From Phycisphaerae bacterium (GTDB lineage Bacteria; Planctomycetota; Phycisphaerae; Phycisphaerales; UBA1924), in the NCBI GenBank assembly GCA_016793805.1, contig JAEUIZ010000040.1, forward strand, positions 186,001 through 250,000: a stretch of 64,000 bases of DNA, written 5' to 3'. Below the pieces are notes generated by a model. It was not told the DNA's origin. It ran no database searches and worked only from the letters and a program-made list of their open reading frames with translations. The position numbers were made by a program, and so were the translations under genes. This document shows positions 56,564-64,000 of the stretch, piece by piece (the first letter of the stretch is position 1; each line of letters begins with the position of its first letter).

Positions 56564-58504
56564 ATGCCCCGACGGCTGCTGCTCCCCGTCGCGCTCCTCG
56601 CCGTCGCCCTCGCCATCGCCGCGATCGCCGATCGGCCACTCCCCCGCGCCGACGCCGTCCTCATCAACCGCGGCGACGCCACCACCCTCGACCCGCAGTC
56701 CATGTCCTGGCTCCAGGACTTCCGCGTCGCCAAACTCATCTACGAGGGCCTCGTCCGCCAGGACCCCTTCACCCCCGACTACCGCATCCTCCCCGGCGTC
56801 GCCACCTCCTGGGACGTCTCCCCGGACCGCCTCACCTACACCTTCCACCTCCGCACCGAGGCATCCTGGTCCAACGGCCGGCCCGTCGTCGCCGCCGACT
56901 TCATCCACGCCTGGCGTCGCGCCCTCCTCCCCGACACCGCCGCCGACTTCTCAGGGATGCTCTTCCACCTCCGCGGCGCCCGCGACTTCTACGCCTGGCG
57001 CGCCCGCGCCCTGGCCGAGTTTGCCGCGAGCCCGCCCGCCGACCGCGCCGCCGAGCGCCTCTGGGCTGAAACCCTCGCCCGCTTCGACGCGACCGTGGGC
57101 GCGCGCGCGCAAGGCGACCACACGCTCGTTGTCACCCTCGCCCGTCCCGTCCCCTACTTCCTCGACCTCTGCGCCTTCCCGGCCCTCTTCCCTGTCTGCG
57201 CCCCGATCGTGCGCGCGCACGAGCACATCGACCCCGACACCGCACGCCTCCGAACCGATCCCGCATGGACCAAGCCCCCCACCTTGCCGTGCAACGGCCC
57301 GTTCGAGGTCACGGCCTGGCGCTTCAAACGCGACATGCGATTGGCGCACAACTCTCACTATTGGGACCCCGCGCGCACGAACGTGGACACCATCGCCATC
57401 CCCTCCATCGACGACGCCAACGCCCAGGTGCTGGCGTTCGCGACCGGCGCGGTGGACTGGGTGAGCGACGTGACGACCTCGTATCGCGGAGACATGCTGG
57501 CCGCCAAGGCCGCGTTCCGACTCGAGCACGCCGCGGCGGTCGAGGCCATGCGCGCGCAGGGCGTCGATGAGATCGAGATCGACCGCCGACTCCCGGACGA
57601 CCCGCGCGCGCACATCCACGTCCTTCCTGCGTTCGGGACCTACTTCTACAACTTCAACTGTTCCCCCCGGCTGGGGGATGGACGCGCCAACCCCTTCGCG
57701 GACGCACGCGTGCGCCGGGCGTTCGCGCTCGCCCTGGACAAGCGGACGATCGCCCAGACCGTGCGTCGCGCGGGCGAGCCCGAAACGGCGACGCTGATCC
57801 CGCCGGGGTCGATCGCCGGGTACCAGTCGCCGCGGGGCCTCCCACGGGACGTGGCGCGGGCGCGCGAGGAACTCGCCTCGGCGGGGTTCCCGGGCGGGCG
57901 CGGGCTCCCGACGGTCGAACTGTTGTTCAACAAGGACGGGGGGCACGACCTCATCGCGCAGGCGGCGGCGGCGTGCTGGGAGCGAGAACTGGGCGTCTCG
58001 GTCCGGCTCGTGCAGCGAGAGATCAAGGTCTTCCGCGAGGACCTGAAGAACGGGAACTTCATGGTCAGCCGCGCGGGGTGGTACGGCGACTACGGCGACC
58101 CCATGACGTTCCTGGAGCCGCACCGCACGGGCGACGGGAACAACGATCGGCAGTACAGCAGCGCCGAGTACGACGCGCTGCTCGACAAGGCCGCGGACGA
58201 GCCGGACCCGGCGGCAAGGCTGGCGATCCTGGGCGAGGCGGAACGAGTTCTTGTCGAGCGGGACCTCCCGCTGCTCCCCATCTTCCGCTACAACCAGGTC
58301 ATGCTGTTCAACGCGCACCGGGTGAGCGGGGTCACTCCTCACCCGAGGCAGGACCAGATCCTCGATCGGCTGGACATTCTCGGCGACGGGAAGGGCGCCG
58401 AGCGGGCGCTGACCATGAGCGGCGGCACGGAGGCACGCACGCCCGGGAGCGACAAGGAAGCACAAGGGTCGGCGGGCGAGGGCGCGCGGCGGGGTGAGCC
58501 ATGA
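56564..58504 (+). CDS. Oligopeptide ABC transporter substrate-binding protein (OppA-like)
   Basis: This 646-residue SBP_bac_5 protein has an N-terminal hydrophobic signal (LLLPVALLAVALAIAAIA). Family signatures are TTLDPQSMSWLQDFRVAKLIYEGLV, ATSWDVSPDRLTYTFHLR, WSNGRPVVAADFIHAWRRAL and a C-terminal YGDYGDPMTFLEPH. It captures peptides (or a similar solute) outside the membrane for uptake by the adjacent permease. No lipobox Cys was seen, so it is soluble or anchored by its uncleaved helix. The stop overlaps the permease ATG by 4 nt. Confidence 0.92.
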   Translation: MPRRLLLPVALLAVALAIAAIADRPLPRADAVLINRGDATTLDPQSMSWLQDFRVAKLIYEGLVRQDPFTPDYRILPGVATSWDVSPDRLTYTFHLRTEASWSNGRPVVAADFIHAWRRALLPDTAADFSGMLFHLRGARDFYAWRARALAEFAASPPADRAAERLWAETLARFDATVGARAQGDHTLVVTLARPVPYFLDLCAFPALFPVCAPIVRAHEHIDPDTARLRTDPAWTKPPTLPCNGPFEVTAWRFKRDMRLAHNSHYWDPARTNVDTIAIPSIDDANAQVLAFATGAVDWVSDVTTSYRGDMLAAKAAFRLEHAAAVEAMRAQGVDEIEIDRRLPDDPRAHIHVLPAFGTYFYNFNCSPRLGDGRANPFADARVRRAFALALDKRTIAQTVRRAGEPETATLIPPGSIAGYQSPRGLPRDVARAREELASAGFPGGRGLPTVELLFNKDGGHDLIAQAAAACWERELGVSVRLVQREIKVFREDLKNGNFMVSRAGWYGDYGDPMTFLEPHRTGDGNNDRQYSSAEYDALLDKAADEPDPAARLAILGEAERVLVERDLPLLPIFRYNQVMLFNAHRVSGVTPHPRQDQILDRLDILGDGKGAERALTMSGGTEARTPGSDKEAQGSAGEGARRGEP

Positions 58505-59514
58505 CGGGGCTCATCGTCCGTCGGCTGCTCCAGTTGCCGTTGATCCTGTGGGCGGTATTCACGGCGACGCTGGCGCTGGCGTGGGCGGTGCCGGGCAATC
58601 CGCTGGAGAACCCGGAGGGTCGGCGGCCCCCGCCCGAAGTGGCGGCGGCGATGCGGGCGCAGTACGACCTGGACAACTTCTGGCGGTTCTACTGGTCGTA
58701 CCTGGAGCGGGCCAGCGGCGTGCGCTGGGCGCGGGAGTCGCTGGACGGAACGGCCGCGTCGCGGGCGCGCGCGGCGCAGGAGGCCGGGCTCCCGCCGCCG
58801 GCGCGGCCGGTGTTCGACCTCGGGCCCTCGCTGCACTACAAGGACCGCACGGTCAACGAGATCCTGTGGGCGTCGCTCCCGATCTCGGCGACGCTGGGGG
58901 CGGGCGCGATCCTGCTGGCGCTCCTGATCGGGCTCTTGGCGGGGATCGTCGGTGCGGTTCGGCCGGGGTCGGCGCTCGACGCCGCGACCCTCGGCGTGGC
59001 CCTCGTCGGGATCAGCCTGCCGAGTTTCGTCGTGGGGACGGCGTTGCTGCTGGTATTCGGGGCGTGGCTGCGGTGGGCGCCCGTCGGGCGGTGGAGCGTG
59101 GGCGCGGCGATCCTCCCGGCGCTGACGCTGAGCCTCCCGTTCGCGGCGTACATCGCGCGCCTGTCTCGCATGGCCATGATCGAGGCGATGGGGGCCGATT
59201 TCATCCGCACGGCACGGGCCAAGGGACTGTCGGAAGGCCGGGTGGTGCTGCGGCACGCGCTCGCGCACGCGATGCTCCCGGTGGTCTCGTTCCTCGGCCC
59301 GGCGACGGCCCTGGCGATGACCGGGTCGTTCGTCGTCGAGCGCGTGTTCACGGTCCCCGGGCTGGGTCAGCACTTCGTCAACGCGGTGCAGAACAAGGAC
59401 CTCTTCCTCATCATGGGCGTGGTGCTGGTGTTCTCGACGATGCTGGTGGTCTTCAACCTGATCGTGGACGTGCTGTATCGGTGGGTGGACCCGCGGATCG
59501 AGGGGCCGGGGTAG
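58501..59514 (+). CDS. Oligopeptide ABC transporter permease (OppB/DppB-like)
   Basis: This 337-residue inner-membrane permease has an N-terminal helix (LIVRRLLQLPLILWAVFTATLALAW), then a ~90-residue periplasmic insert, then the five-helix BPD_transp_1 core. The coupling loop AKGLSEGRVVLRHALAHAMLPV and VERVFTVPGLGQHFVNAVQNKD are typical of OppB. It overlaps the OppA-like gene by 4 nt. No OppC or ATPase gene follows: the next genes are small YqjD-like proteins, so the transporter must be completed from elsewhere. Confidence 0.92.
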   Translation: MTGLIVRRLLQLPLILWAVFTATLALAWAVPGNPLENPEGRRPPPEVAAAMRAQYDLDNFWRFYWSYLERASGVRWARESLDGTAASRARAAQEAGLPPPARPVFDLGPSLHYKDRTVNEILWASLPISATLGAGAILLALLIGLLAGIVGAVRPGSALDAATLGVALVGISLPSFVVGTALLLVFGAWLRWAPVGRWSVGAAILPALTLSLPFAAYIARLSRMAMIEAMGADFIRTARAKGLSEGRVVLRHALAHAMLPVVSFLGPATALAMTGSFVVERVFTVPGLGQHFVNAVQNKDLFLIMGVVLVFSTMLVVFNLIVDVLYRWVDPRIEGPG

Positions 59515-59561
59515 CGCGGGCGGCGTAGAGTTCGCCGACCACTCACCGAAAGGGGCGGACG

Positions 59562-59876
59562 ATGAGCGACGCGGCACACCTGAAACGGGATCTGGACGCG
59601 ATCAAGGACGACCTCTCGTCGCTGAAGTCCGACGTGGCGGGCGCGCTCAAGGACCTCGTGGACGCGGGGAAGAGCGAAGCGGGCGAGGCCCGCGATCGGC
59701 TCGAGCGTGCGATCCGGGATCGGCTGGATCGGCTCGGGGAGCGGGCCGAGGACCTGGGCCGGCGCGGTCGGCGGGCGATGGACGGCCTGGAGCGGCAGAT
59801 CGAGGAGAAGCCGCTGCAGAGCCTCGCGATCGCGTTCGGCGTGGGCCTGCTGGTCGGCGCGATCCTGCGGAAGTAA
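59562..59876 (+). CDS. YqjD/ElaB-like membrane-anchored protein (DUF883)
   Basis: This 104-residue protein has a long charged coiled-coil-like helix (DLDAIKDDLSSLKSDVAGAL through ...GLERQIEEKPLQS) and a C-terminal Gly-patterned membrane helix LAIAFGVGLLVGAILRK. That is the DUF883 layout of E. coli YqjD and ElaB, ribosome-associated inner-membrane proteins linked to stationary phase. ATG 59562 follows AAAGGGG. It heads a three-gene set with the following holin-like and short proteins. Confidence 0.8.
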   Translation: MSDAAHLKRDLDAIKDDLSSLKSDVAGALKDLVDAGKSEAGEARDRLERAIRDRLDRLGERAEDLGRRGRRAMDGLERQIEEKPLQSLAIAFGVGLLVGAILRK

Positions 59877-59914
59877 CGCGGCAGCCGGCGGCGGGGCCAA
59901 GGGTCGGGAAAGGG

Positions 59915-60199
59915 GTGTGGCGAATCCGCGGATTGAGCGAGTACATCGTGAAACTGGCGGACCTTGCAGAGGCCGAGGGGCGGGCGCTGCGCGCCGGGAG
60001 CGTGCGGGTGGCGATCAGCCTGTCGCTGGCGCTCGGCGGGGCGCTGGTGCTCTGCGGGGGGATCGCGTTCCTGGGCTGGGGAGTGTTTGAACTGCTCCGG
60101 CCCGCGCTGGGCACGGGTGGAGCGGCGTTGCTCTGCGGCGTGGTGCTCGCGGGCGCGGGTGCGGGGCTGCTGTGGCGGGCGGGGAAGGCGGCGCGGTGA
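59915..60199 (+). CDS. YqjE-like small membrane protein (phage-holin-3-like)
   Basis: This protein of ~94 residues has an amphipathic N-terminal part (KLADLAEAEGRALRAGSVRV) and two membrane helices (AISLSLALGGALVLCGGIAFLGWG and AALLCGVVLAGAGAGLLWRAG). This matches the YqjE/holin-superfamily style of helix pair. GTG 59915 is the assumed start; a GTG at 59948 is possible. It sits between a YqjD-like and a short C-terminal partner gene, as in the E. coli yqjD-yqjE-yqjK operon. Confidence 0.65.
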   Translation: MWRIRGLSEYIVKLADLAEAEGRALRAGSVRVAISLSLALGGALVLCGGIAFLGWGVFELLRPALGTGGAALLCGVVLAGAGAGLLWRAGKAAR

Positions 60200-60432
60200 G
60201 CGACGGCGCGGGACAAGATCCGACGGTGGCGGCGACCCCGCCGAGCCTCGCCGAGGCCAAGCGCCGGCTGCTCGAGCATCGCGTACTGGAGCCGGGCGCG
60301 GGCTCGATCGTGGCGCGCTGGCCGATCGGCGCCGCGATCGCGGCGTGCGCGCTGGGCGTGGTGCTGGCGAGGTCGCCCAGGGCGCGGCGCGAGGCGCTCC
60401 CGATCATCCTGGCGGCGCTGCGGCGGGGGTGA
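60196..60432 (+). CDS. Small membrane-associated protein, YqjK-like position
   Basis: This 78-residue protein starts at GTG 60196 and overlaps the previous stop by 4 nt (GTGA). A charged helix with LAEAKRRLLEHRVL is followed by one membrane helix (WPIGAAIAACALGVVLA). Its order in the operon recalls YqjK, but sequence similarity was not recognised. The last 29 nt overlap the convergent TMEM175-like gene. Confidence 0.55.
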   Translation: MSDGAGQDPTVAATPPSLAEAKRRLLEHRVLEPGAGSIVARWPIGAAIAACALGVVLARSPRARREALPIILAALRRG

Positions 60433-61150
60433 AGCGCTGGCGGAGGCGTGCGCGTAGGATGCCCCCGATCGCCTCGAACGGCCCGAGCAGCATGAACGCG
60501 AACCCGGAGAGCCCAGCGTACCGGGCGGAGACCAGCGACGCGATGCCGGCACAGATCAGGCCGACGAGCGCGCGCAGCAGGTTTTGGACGATCTCCAGCC
60601 TCGTCGCGGCGGCCTCGTGGTCGTTTAGCGCGAGCGAGCGCCGCAGCGAGAGCGCGTGCGCGTGCATCATCGCGATCACGCCCGTGACAAGCGTGAACCC
60701 CAGCCCATAGATCACGAACAGCGTGCTCACCTCCGCGGCGGACATGCCCGGGGCCGCGACGTATCGCTGCTGCGCCATGCCGGTGAGCCAGTACGTGAAG
60801 CCCACGAAGACGAACTTCAGTGGGTACATGTAGAACACGACGAGAAACAAAAAGACGGTGTTGAGGATGACGAAGCGCGGATCCGTCAGCCCGAAGCGCC
60901 GGCAGAAGACGAAGTGGACGTGCCAGAGCCACGCGAGGAGCGCGAAACAAGCCGCGAACGCGGGCAGCCCGCGGAACGAGTCGATGAGATCGGCGTAACT
61001 CGTCGGCGGCTCGACCGACATCACCAGCAGCGTGATCCCGAAGCCGAAGACCGCGTCGCTGAGGGCCTCGACGCGCGAGACTTCGGTCCCGCGGTGGCGG
61101 AAGCCGTCGTCGCGCGACTGGGCGCCCTCGGCGAGCGCGGCGCGGATCAT
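60404..61150 (-). CDS. TMEM175-family membrane protein (DUF1211)
   Basis: This 248-residue protein has about six membrane helices. The first carries the family signature in altered form: RVEALSDAVFGFGITLLVMSVEPP, where the usual RxxxFSD has Leu in place of Phe. Bacterial TMEM175 proteins form potassium-selective channels. The second helix set (FAACFALLAWLWHVHFVFCRRFG) fits the family's HxxxF region. Function here is inferred only. The gene converges on and overlaps the YqjK-like gene, and lies 3 nt downstream of a hypothetical gene. Confidence 0.8.
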   Translation of the reverse strand: MIRAALAEGAQSRDDGFRHRGTEVSRVEALSDAVFGFGITLLVMSVEPPTSYADLIDSFRGLPAFAACFALLAWLWHVHFVFCRRFGLTDPRFVILNTVFLFLVVFYMYPLKFVFVGFTYWLTGMAQQRYVAAPGMSAAEVSTLFVIYGLGFTLVTGVIAMMHAHALSLRRSLALNDHEAAATRLEIVQNLLRALVGLICAGIASLVSARYAGLSGFAFMLLGPFEAIGGILRARLRQRFTPAAAPPG

Positions 61151-61153
61151 GGC

Positions 61154-61591
61154 TCATCCCTGCGGGGAGAACGTCGCGCCGTCGAGCACGTCGAAACTGA
61201 CGAACTGTCCGGGCTGGAACTGCTCGGCCGATTGCCGCGGGTCCGTCGGGGTGCAGCGGATCGGCACACCCGCGTCCACGATCACCTCGCCGGACTCGGC
61301 GGCGATCACCACGCCCTGCACTCGACGAGGCCGGCCCGCGACCGGCTCGACGTAGCGACCGCCCGAGCCCACGGTGTCGATCCGGCGGGCCTTGGCGCGG
61401 ATCGTGCCGATGATCCGCTTGCCCTCGGGTGTCGAGATCGGCGCGGCGGGCACGAGGTGGAGTTCGTAACTGGTGTTGGGGAAGGTGATCTTGGCGTGCG
61501 CGGGCCGGGTTGCGGTGGCGGGCTCGATGCCGACGAACGTGCCGCGCGCCAGCCGCGGGTCGATCTTGGTGGTGGGCGAAGGAAAGATCAT
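61154..61591 (-). CDS. Hypothetical protein, no recognised domain
   Basis: This 145-residue beta-rich protein has no signal peptide or membrane helix. Segments such as KIDPRLARGTFVGIEPATATRP, GVVIAAESGEVIVDAGVPIRC and QFQPGQFVSFDVLDGATF suggest small beta barrels. It is encoded 3 nt before the TMEM175-like gene, so an operon is likely. Codon and amino-acid usage look genuine. I do not recognise a family. Confidence 0.65.
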   Translation of the reverse strand: MIFPSPTTKIDPRLARGTFVGIEPATATRPAHAKITFPNTSYELHLVPAAPISTPEGKRIIGTIRAKARRIDTVGSGGRYVEPVAGRPRRVQGVVIAAESGEVIVDAGVPIRCTPTDPRQSAEQFQPGQFVSFDVLDGATFSPQG

Positions 61592-61738
61592 GGGACCTCC
61601 GAGGGGCGATGATAGCCGGGCGCGAAGATCGCGCTCAGGCGGGCCGCAGGCGTTGACGCGGGTCGTGCGCGACGCGGATCATTGTGCGGATCGCGCGAAG
61701 GCTCACGGCGACACGTTCGGCGGCAAGCGAGGTACACG
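61592..61738. promoter_or_regulatory. Divergent promoter region (hypothetical/TMEM175 operon and PhoX gene)
   Basis: This 147-nt spacer separates divergent starts at 61591 (minus) and 61739 (plus). It must contain both promoters. No clear -35/-10 boxes, operators or genes were recognised. Confidence 0.25.
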
Positions 61739-63163
61739 ATGGCAATGGATCGGCGGGAGTTCGTGGCGCGAGGGGCGGCGTTTGCAGCGGGGTTCGCGGG
61801 CCTGCGCCGCGTCTACGCCGGGGCGGGGGCGTCGGCGTGGCTGCGCGAGCCGGCGTATGGGTACGGTGAGTTGCGCGCGGACCCCAAGGGACTGCTCGAC
61901 CTGCCCGATGGGTTCACGTATCGCGTGCTCTCGCGGTTCGACGAACTCATGGACGACGGGAACCACGTCCCGGGGCTGCACGACGGGATGGCCGCGTTTG
62001 CCGGGCAAGACGGGACGACGATCCTCGTGCGGAACCATGAACTCGACGGGAGCAACGAGAAGTACAGCGGGTACGGGAAGAAGCAAGAGCGGTTCGCACG
62101 CCTCCCGCGCGACCGGGTGTACGACCCGGGCATGGGCGAGATCCCCGCGCTCGGCGGCACCACGACGATTGTCTATGACACGCGGACGCGCCGCGTCGTC
62201 CGGCAATGGCTCAGCCTCGCGGGGACGATCGACAACTGCGCAGGCGGGCCGACGCCCTGGGGAACGTGGCTCACCTGCGAGGAAACCACCGTCACCCGCG
62301 ACGATGTGCACGCCAAGGACCACGGGTTCGTGTTCGAGGTGCCCGCCACCGACCGCATCAGACTGGCCGACCCCACCCCGATCACCGCGATGGGCCGGTT
62401 CCGGCACGAGGCCGTCGCTGTCCATCCGCCCAGCGGGTGCATCTACCTCACCGAGGACATCGAGGACGGCATCCTGTACCGCTTCATTCCGAACGTGCCG
62501 GGGAGACTGCTCGAAGGAGGGCGTTTGCAAGCCCTGGTCGTCCGCGACAAGCCGACGCTCGACACCCGGAACTGGGAGGACGACAAGGCGCCCGCGAAGG
62601 CGAAGGTTCCGCAAGGCGTCCCGATGGCGGTGCGGTGGATCGACATGGACGACGTGCTATCGCCCAAGAACGATCTGCGGCTGCGCGGCGCGGCCGCGGG
62701 GGCCTCGGTCTTTGCGCGGGCCGAGGGCATGTGGTACGGACGCGACGCGGTCTATTTCGCCTGCACCAACGGCGGGAGGCTCCAGAAGGGGCAGATCTGG
62801 CGCTACACGCCCGGCGCCGCCGAGGGCAAGGGCGGCGCCGAGGAGGACGCGGCGCCCGGGATGCTCGAGTTGTTCGTCGAGTCACACGACGCGAGCCTGC
62901 TCGAGAACGCGGACAACCTGACAGTCTCGCCGTGGGGCGACCTCATCGTGTGCGAGGACGAGATCAAGCCCGCGGATGGTCGGCAGCACCTGGTCGGCAT
63001 CACGCCAGAGGGCGAGTTGTACCACTTCGCCCGCAACGCTAGCGGCAAGGGCGAGTTCGCGGGGGCGACGTTCTCGCCCGACGGCACGACGCTCTTTGCC
63101 AACATCCAGACGCCGGGGCTGACGCTGGCGATCACCGGGCCTTGGAAGCGGTCTCGTTCTTGA
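61739..63163 (+). CDS. PhoX-family phosphatase-like exported protein (DUF839)
   Basis: This 474-residue protein has a Tat-like start (MAMDRREFVARGAAFAAGF) and belongs to the PhoX/DUF839 group, whose members can be Ca/Fe-dependent alkaline phosphatases. Seen are GLHDGMAAFAGQDGTTILVRNHEL, CAGGPTPWGTWLTCEETT, MGRFRHEAVAVHPPSGCIYLTEDI, and GGRLQKGQIWRYTP near the end, followed by NLTVSPWGDLIVCED. These PhoX-type loops and Cys/Glu positions look intact. A second ATG at 61745 is also possible. The last 32 nt overlap the convergent methyltransferase gene. Confidence 0.85.
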   Translation: MAMDRREFVARGAAFAAGFAGLRRVYAGAGASAWLREPAYGYGELRADPKGLLDLPDGFTYRVLSRFDELMDDGNHVPGLHDGMAAFAGQDGTTILVRNHELDGSNEKYSGYGKKQERFARLPRDRVYDPGMGEIPALGGTTTIVYDTRTRRVVRQWLSLAGTIDNCAGGPTPWGTWLTCEETTVTRDDVHAKDHGFVFEVPATDRIRLADPTPITAMGRFRHEAVAVHPPSGCIYLTEDIEDGILYRFIPNVPGRLLEGGRLQALVVRDKPTLDTRNWEDDKAPAKAKVPQGVPMAVRWIDMDDVLSPKNDLRLRGAAAGASVFARAEGMWYGRDAVYFACTNGGRLQKGQIWRYTPGAAEGKGGAEEDAAPGMLELFVESHDASLLENADNLTVSPWGDLIVCEDEIKPADGRQHLVGITPEGELYHFARNASGKGEFAGATFSPDGTTLFANIQTPGLTLAITGPWKRSRS

Positions 63164-63935
63164 AGATCAGCAGGTAGTTGAAGCCGCGGAGGAAGAAGTT
63201 GCCCTCCTCGGCGGCCTTGTTCCAGTTGCCGCGCCCGAGTTTCTGGTTCAGCCGCTTGACCACGACGATGTCCACGGGCCGGAATCGCTCGCGGATCAGG
63301 CCAAAGAGGGTGAAGCCGATGGGCATGAAGACGCCCGCGCCCGAGCCCGGCTCGCCCCCGCGACGCTTCCGCCACGAGTCGCTCACGTAGACCGCGCCGT
63401 AGCGGCGATCGCGCAGCACTCGGCGGACCTCGTCGAGCACGCGGGCCATCGCGTCGTAGTACGCCCGTCCGCCGTCGGGCCCCGCGGCGTCGAGTTTCCC
63501 GATGCAGGCCGGGTCGTCGGAGTACTCGACGTGGGTGGAGTACGGCGGGTCGAGAAAGACGAAGTCGGCCACGCCGGCCTCGAGCGGGAGTTTGCGGGCG
63601 TCGGCCCGGAGGATGTCCGGGCGCGAGGGCGCGAGGTCGTAGCCCAGCGCTCGTCGGCCCAGGTCGCGGGCCACGTCGAGCGTCGTTCCGCTCCCGCACA
63701 TCGGATCGACCACCAGGTCGTTCTGGCGGGTGTAGCGCGTCAGGAGTTGCCAGATGATCCAACTGGGCGTCGCGCCGACATAGCCCTTGTCCCCCTGCAT
63801 GCTCCCCGCGGGCGAGTCGTAATGCTGGCTCGGGTACTCCCAGAGCGTGGTGGTCATGAGGCGCAGCGGCGGGCGTTTGCCCGGTCTTGGGCCGGGGCGC
63901 GCCGGGCGGCGGGGCGGTTGCTCGGGCGTACTCAC
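63132..63935 (-). CDS. Site-specific DNA methyltransferase (N6/N4 type)
   Basis: This 267-residue protein has the amino-methyltransferase motifs. The catalytic motif IV is DPPY in VADFVFLDPPYSTHVEYS, and the AdoMet-binding motif I region is VVDPMCGSGTTLDVARDLGRRALGYD. The catalytic DPPY follows motif I, the order of gamma-like enzymes in this family. It would add a methyl group to adenine or cytosine amino groups in DNA; the target site is unknown. No restriction enzyme gene is nearby. It begins at GTG 63935 and overlaps the stop of the upstream gene by 4 nt. Confidence 0.87.
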   Translation of the reverse strand: MSTPEQPPRRPARPGPRPGKRPPLRLMTTTLWEYPSQHYDSPAGSMQGDKGYVGATPSWIIWQLLTRYTRQNDLVVDPMCGSGTTLDVARDLGRRALGYDLAPSRPDILRADARKLPLEAGVADFVFLDPPYSTHVEYSDDPACIGKLDAAGPDGGRAYYDAMARVLDEVRRVLRDRRYGAVYVSDSWRKRRGGEPGSGAGVFMPIGFTLFGLIRERFRPVDIVVVKRLNQKLGRGNWNKAAEEGNFFLRGFNYLLIFKNETASKAR

Positions 63936-64000
63936 GCGAGGGCCTCGATGACACGCCGCGTGGTCTCGGCCAGGTCCGCGTGGACCTTGGCGCCCGCGGC
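63932..64000 (-). CDS. 3' end of an unidentified protein (partial)
   Basis: Only the last 22 codons are in the window (...KVHADLAETTRRVIEALA and a stop at 63932). The end overlaps the methyltransferase GTG by 4 nt (GTGA), which indicates one transcript. The helical tail is too short for family assignment. Confidence 0.6.
   Translation of the reverse strand, partial: AAGAKVHADLAETTRRVIEALA

Overview
The window looks like chromosomal DNA of a planctomycete, most likely a Phycisphaerae-type lineage. This is inferred from gene content, not from a database search. The sequence is very GC-rich and densely coding on both strands. It carries several lineage hallmarks: a TIGR02999-type ECF sigma factor coupled to a WD40 Ser/Thr kinase, a DUF1800/DUF1501 pair, secreted proteins ending in 'GC-type' dockerin repeats, a PEP-CTERM protein, a giant LEPR-XLL protein, and LpxI, which implies a lipid-A-type outer membrane.

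Layout. 1-3.4 kb (minus): two secreted proteins, an FG-GAP propeller (cut by the window edge) and a beta-helix protein with two dockerin repeats. 3.5-7.5 kb (plus): ECF sigma factor and its 4-nt-overlapping receptor kinase. 7.5-10.3 kb (minus): DUF1800-DUF1501 export operon. 10.4-15.9 kb: housekeeping genes (FAD oxidoreductase, phosphohexomutase, MDR dehydrogenase, ribosomal protein L19, a rhodanese-like lipoprotein) plus a small membrane protein. 16-17.6 kb: a DsbD N-domain protein and a secreted redoxin. 17.8-25 kb: aspS, an S41-like lipoprotein and hrpA.

25.2-28.8 kb is the accessory part. It holds a secreted dockerin-like protein whose signal peptide is interrupted by an in-frame amber codon, two decayed pieces of a tyrosine recombinase on either side of a PEP-CTERM gene, and a tRNA-Gln(CTG). 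This looks like an old integration scar. 28.8-31.4 kb has a uracil-DNA glycosylase, two small proteins and a sugar-nucleotide epimerase. A single 9.65-kb gene (31.5-41.1 kb) encodes the giant LEPR-XLL surface protein; its C-terminus looks like a metalloprotease that has lost its catalytic residues.

41.6-49.4 kb: a multi-pass DUF4203-like protein, then nuoJKLMN (the membrane arm of complex I, without nuoA-I). 49.6-54.9 kb: pgsA-pgpA (phosphatidylglycerol), ispG (isoprenoids), a zinc-ribbon-like small protein, lpxI (lipid A) and another dockerin-type secreted protein. 55.2-64 kb: a TraB-like protein with an inserted pseudopilin-like module, an OppA-OppB pair without OppC or ATPases, a YqjD/YqjE/YqjK-like operon, a TMEM175-like channel protein, a PhoX-family protein and a solitary DNA methyltransferase.

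Genes are tightly packed. Many co-directional pairs overlap by ATGA or GTGA, and four convergent pairs overlap tail-to-tail by 29-37 nt. No rRNA, CRISPR array or intact insertion sequence was seen. All functional names come from reading protein sequence by eye and were not checked against any database.
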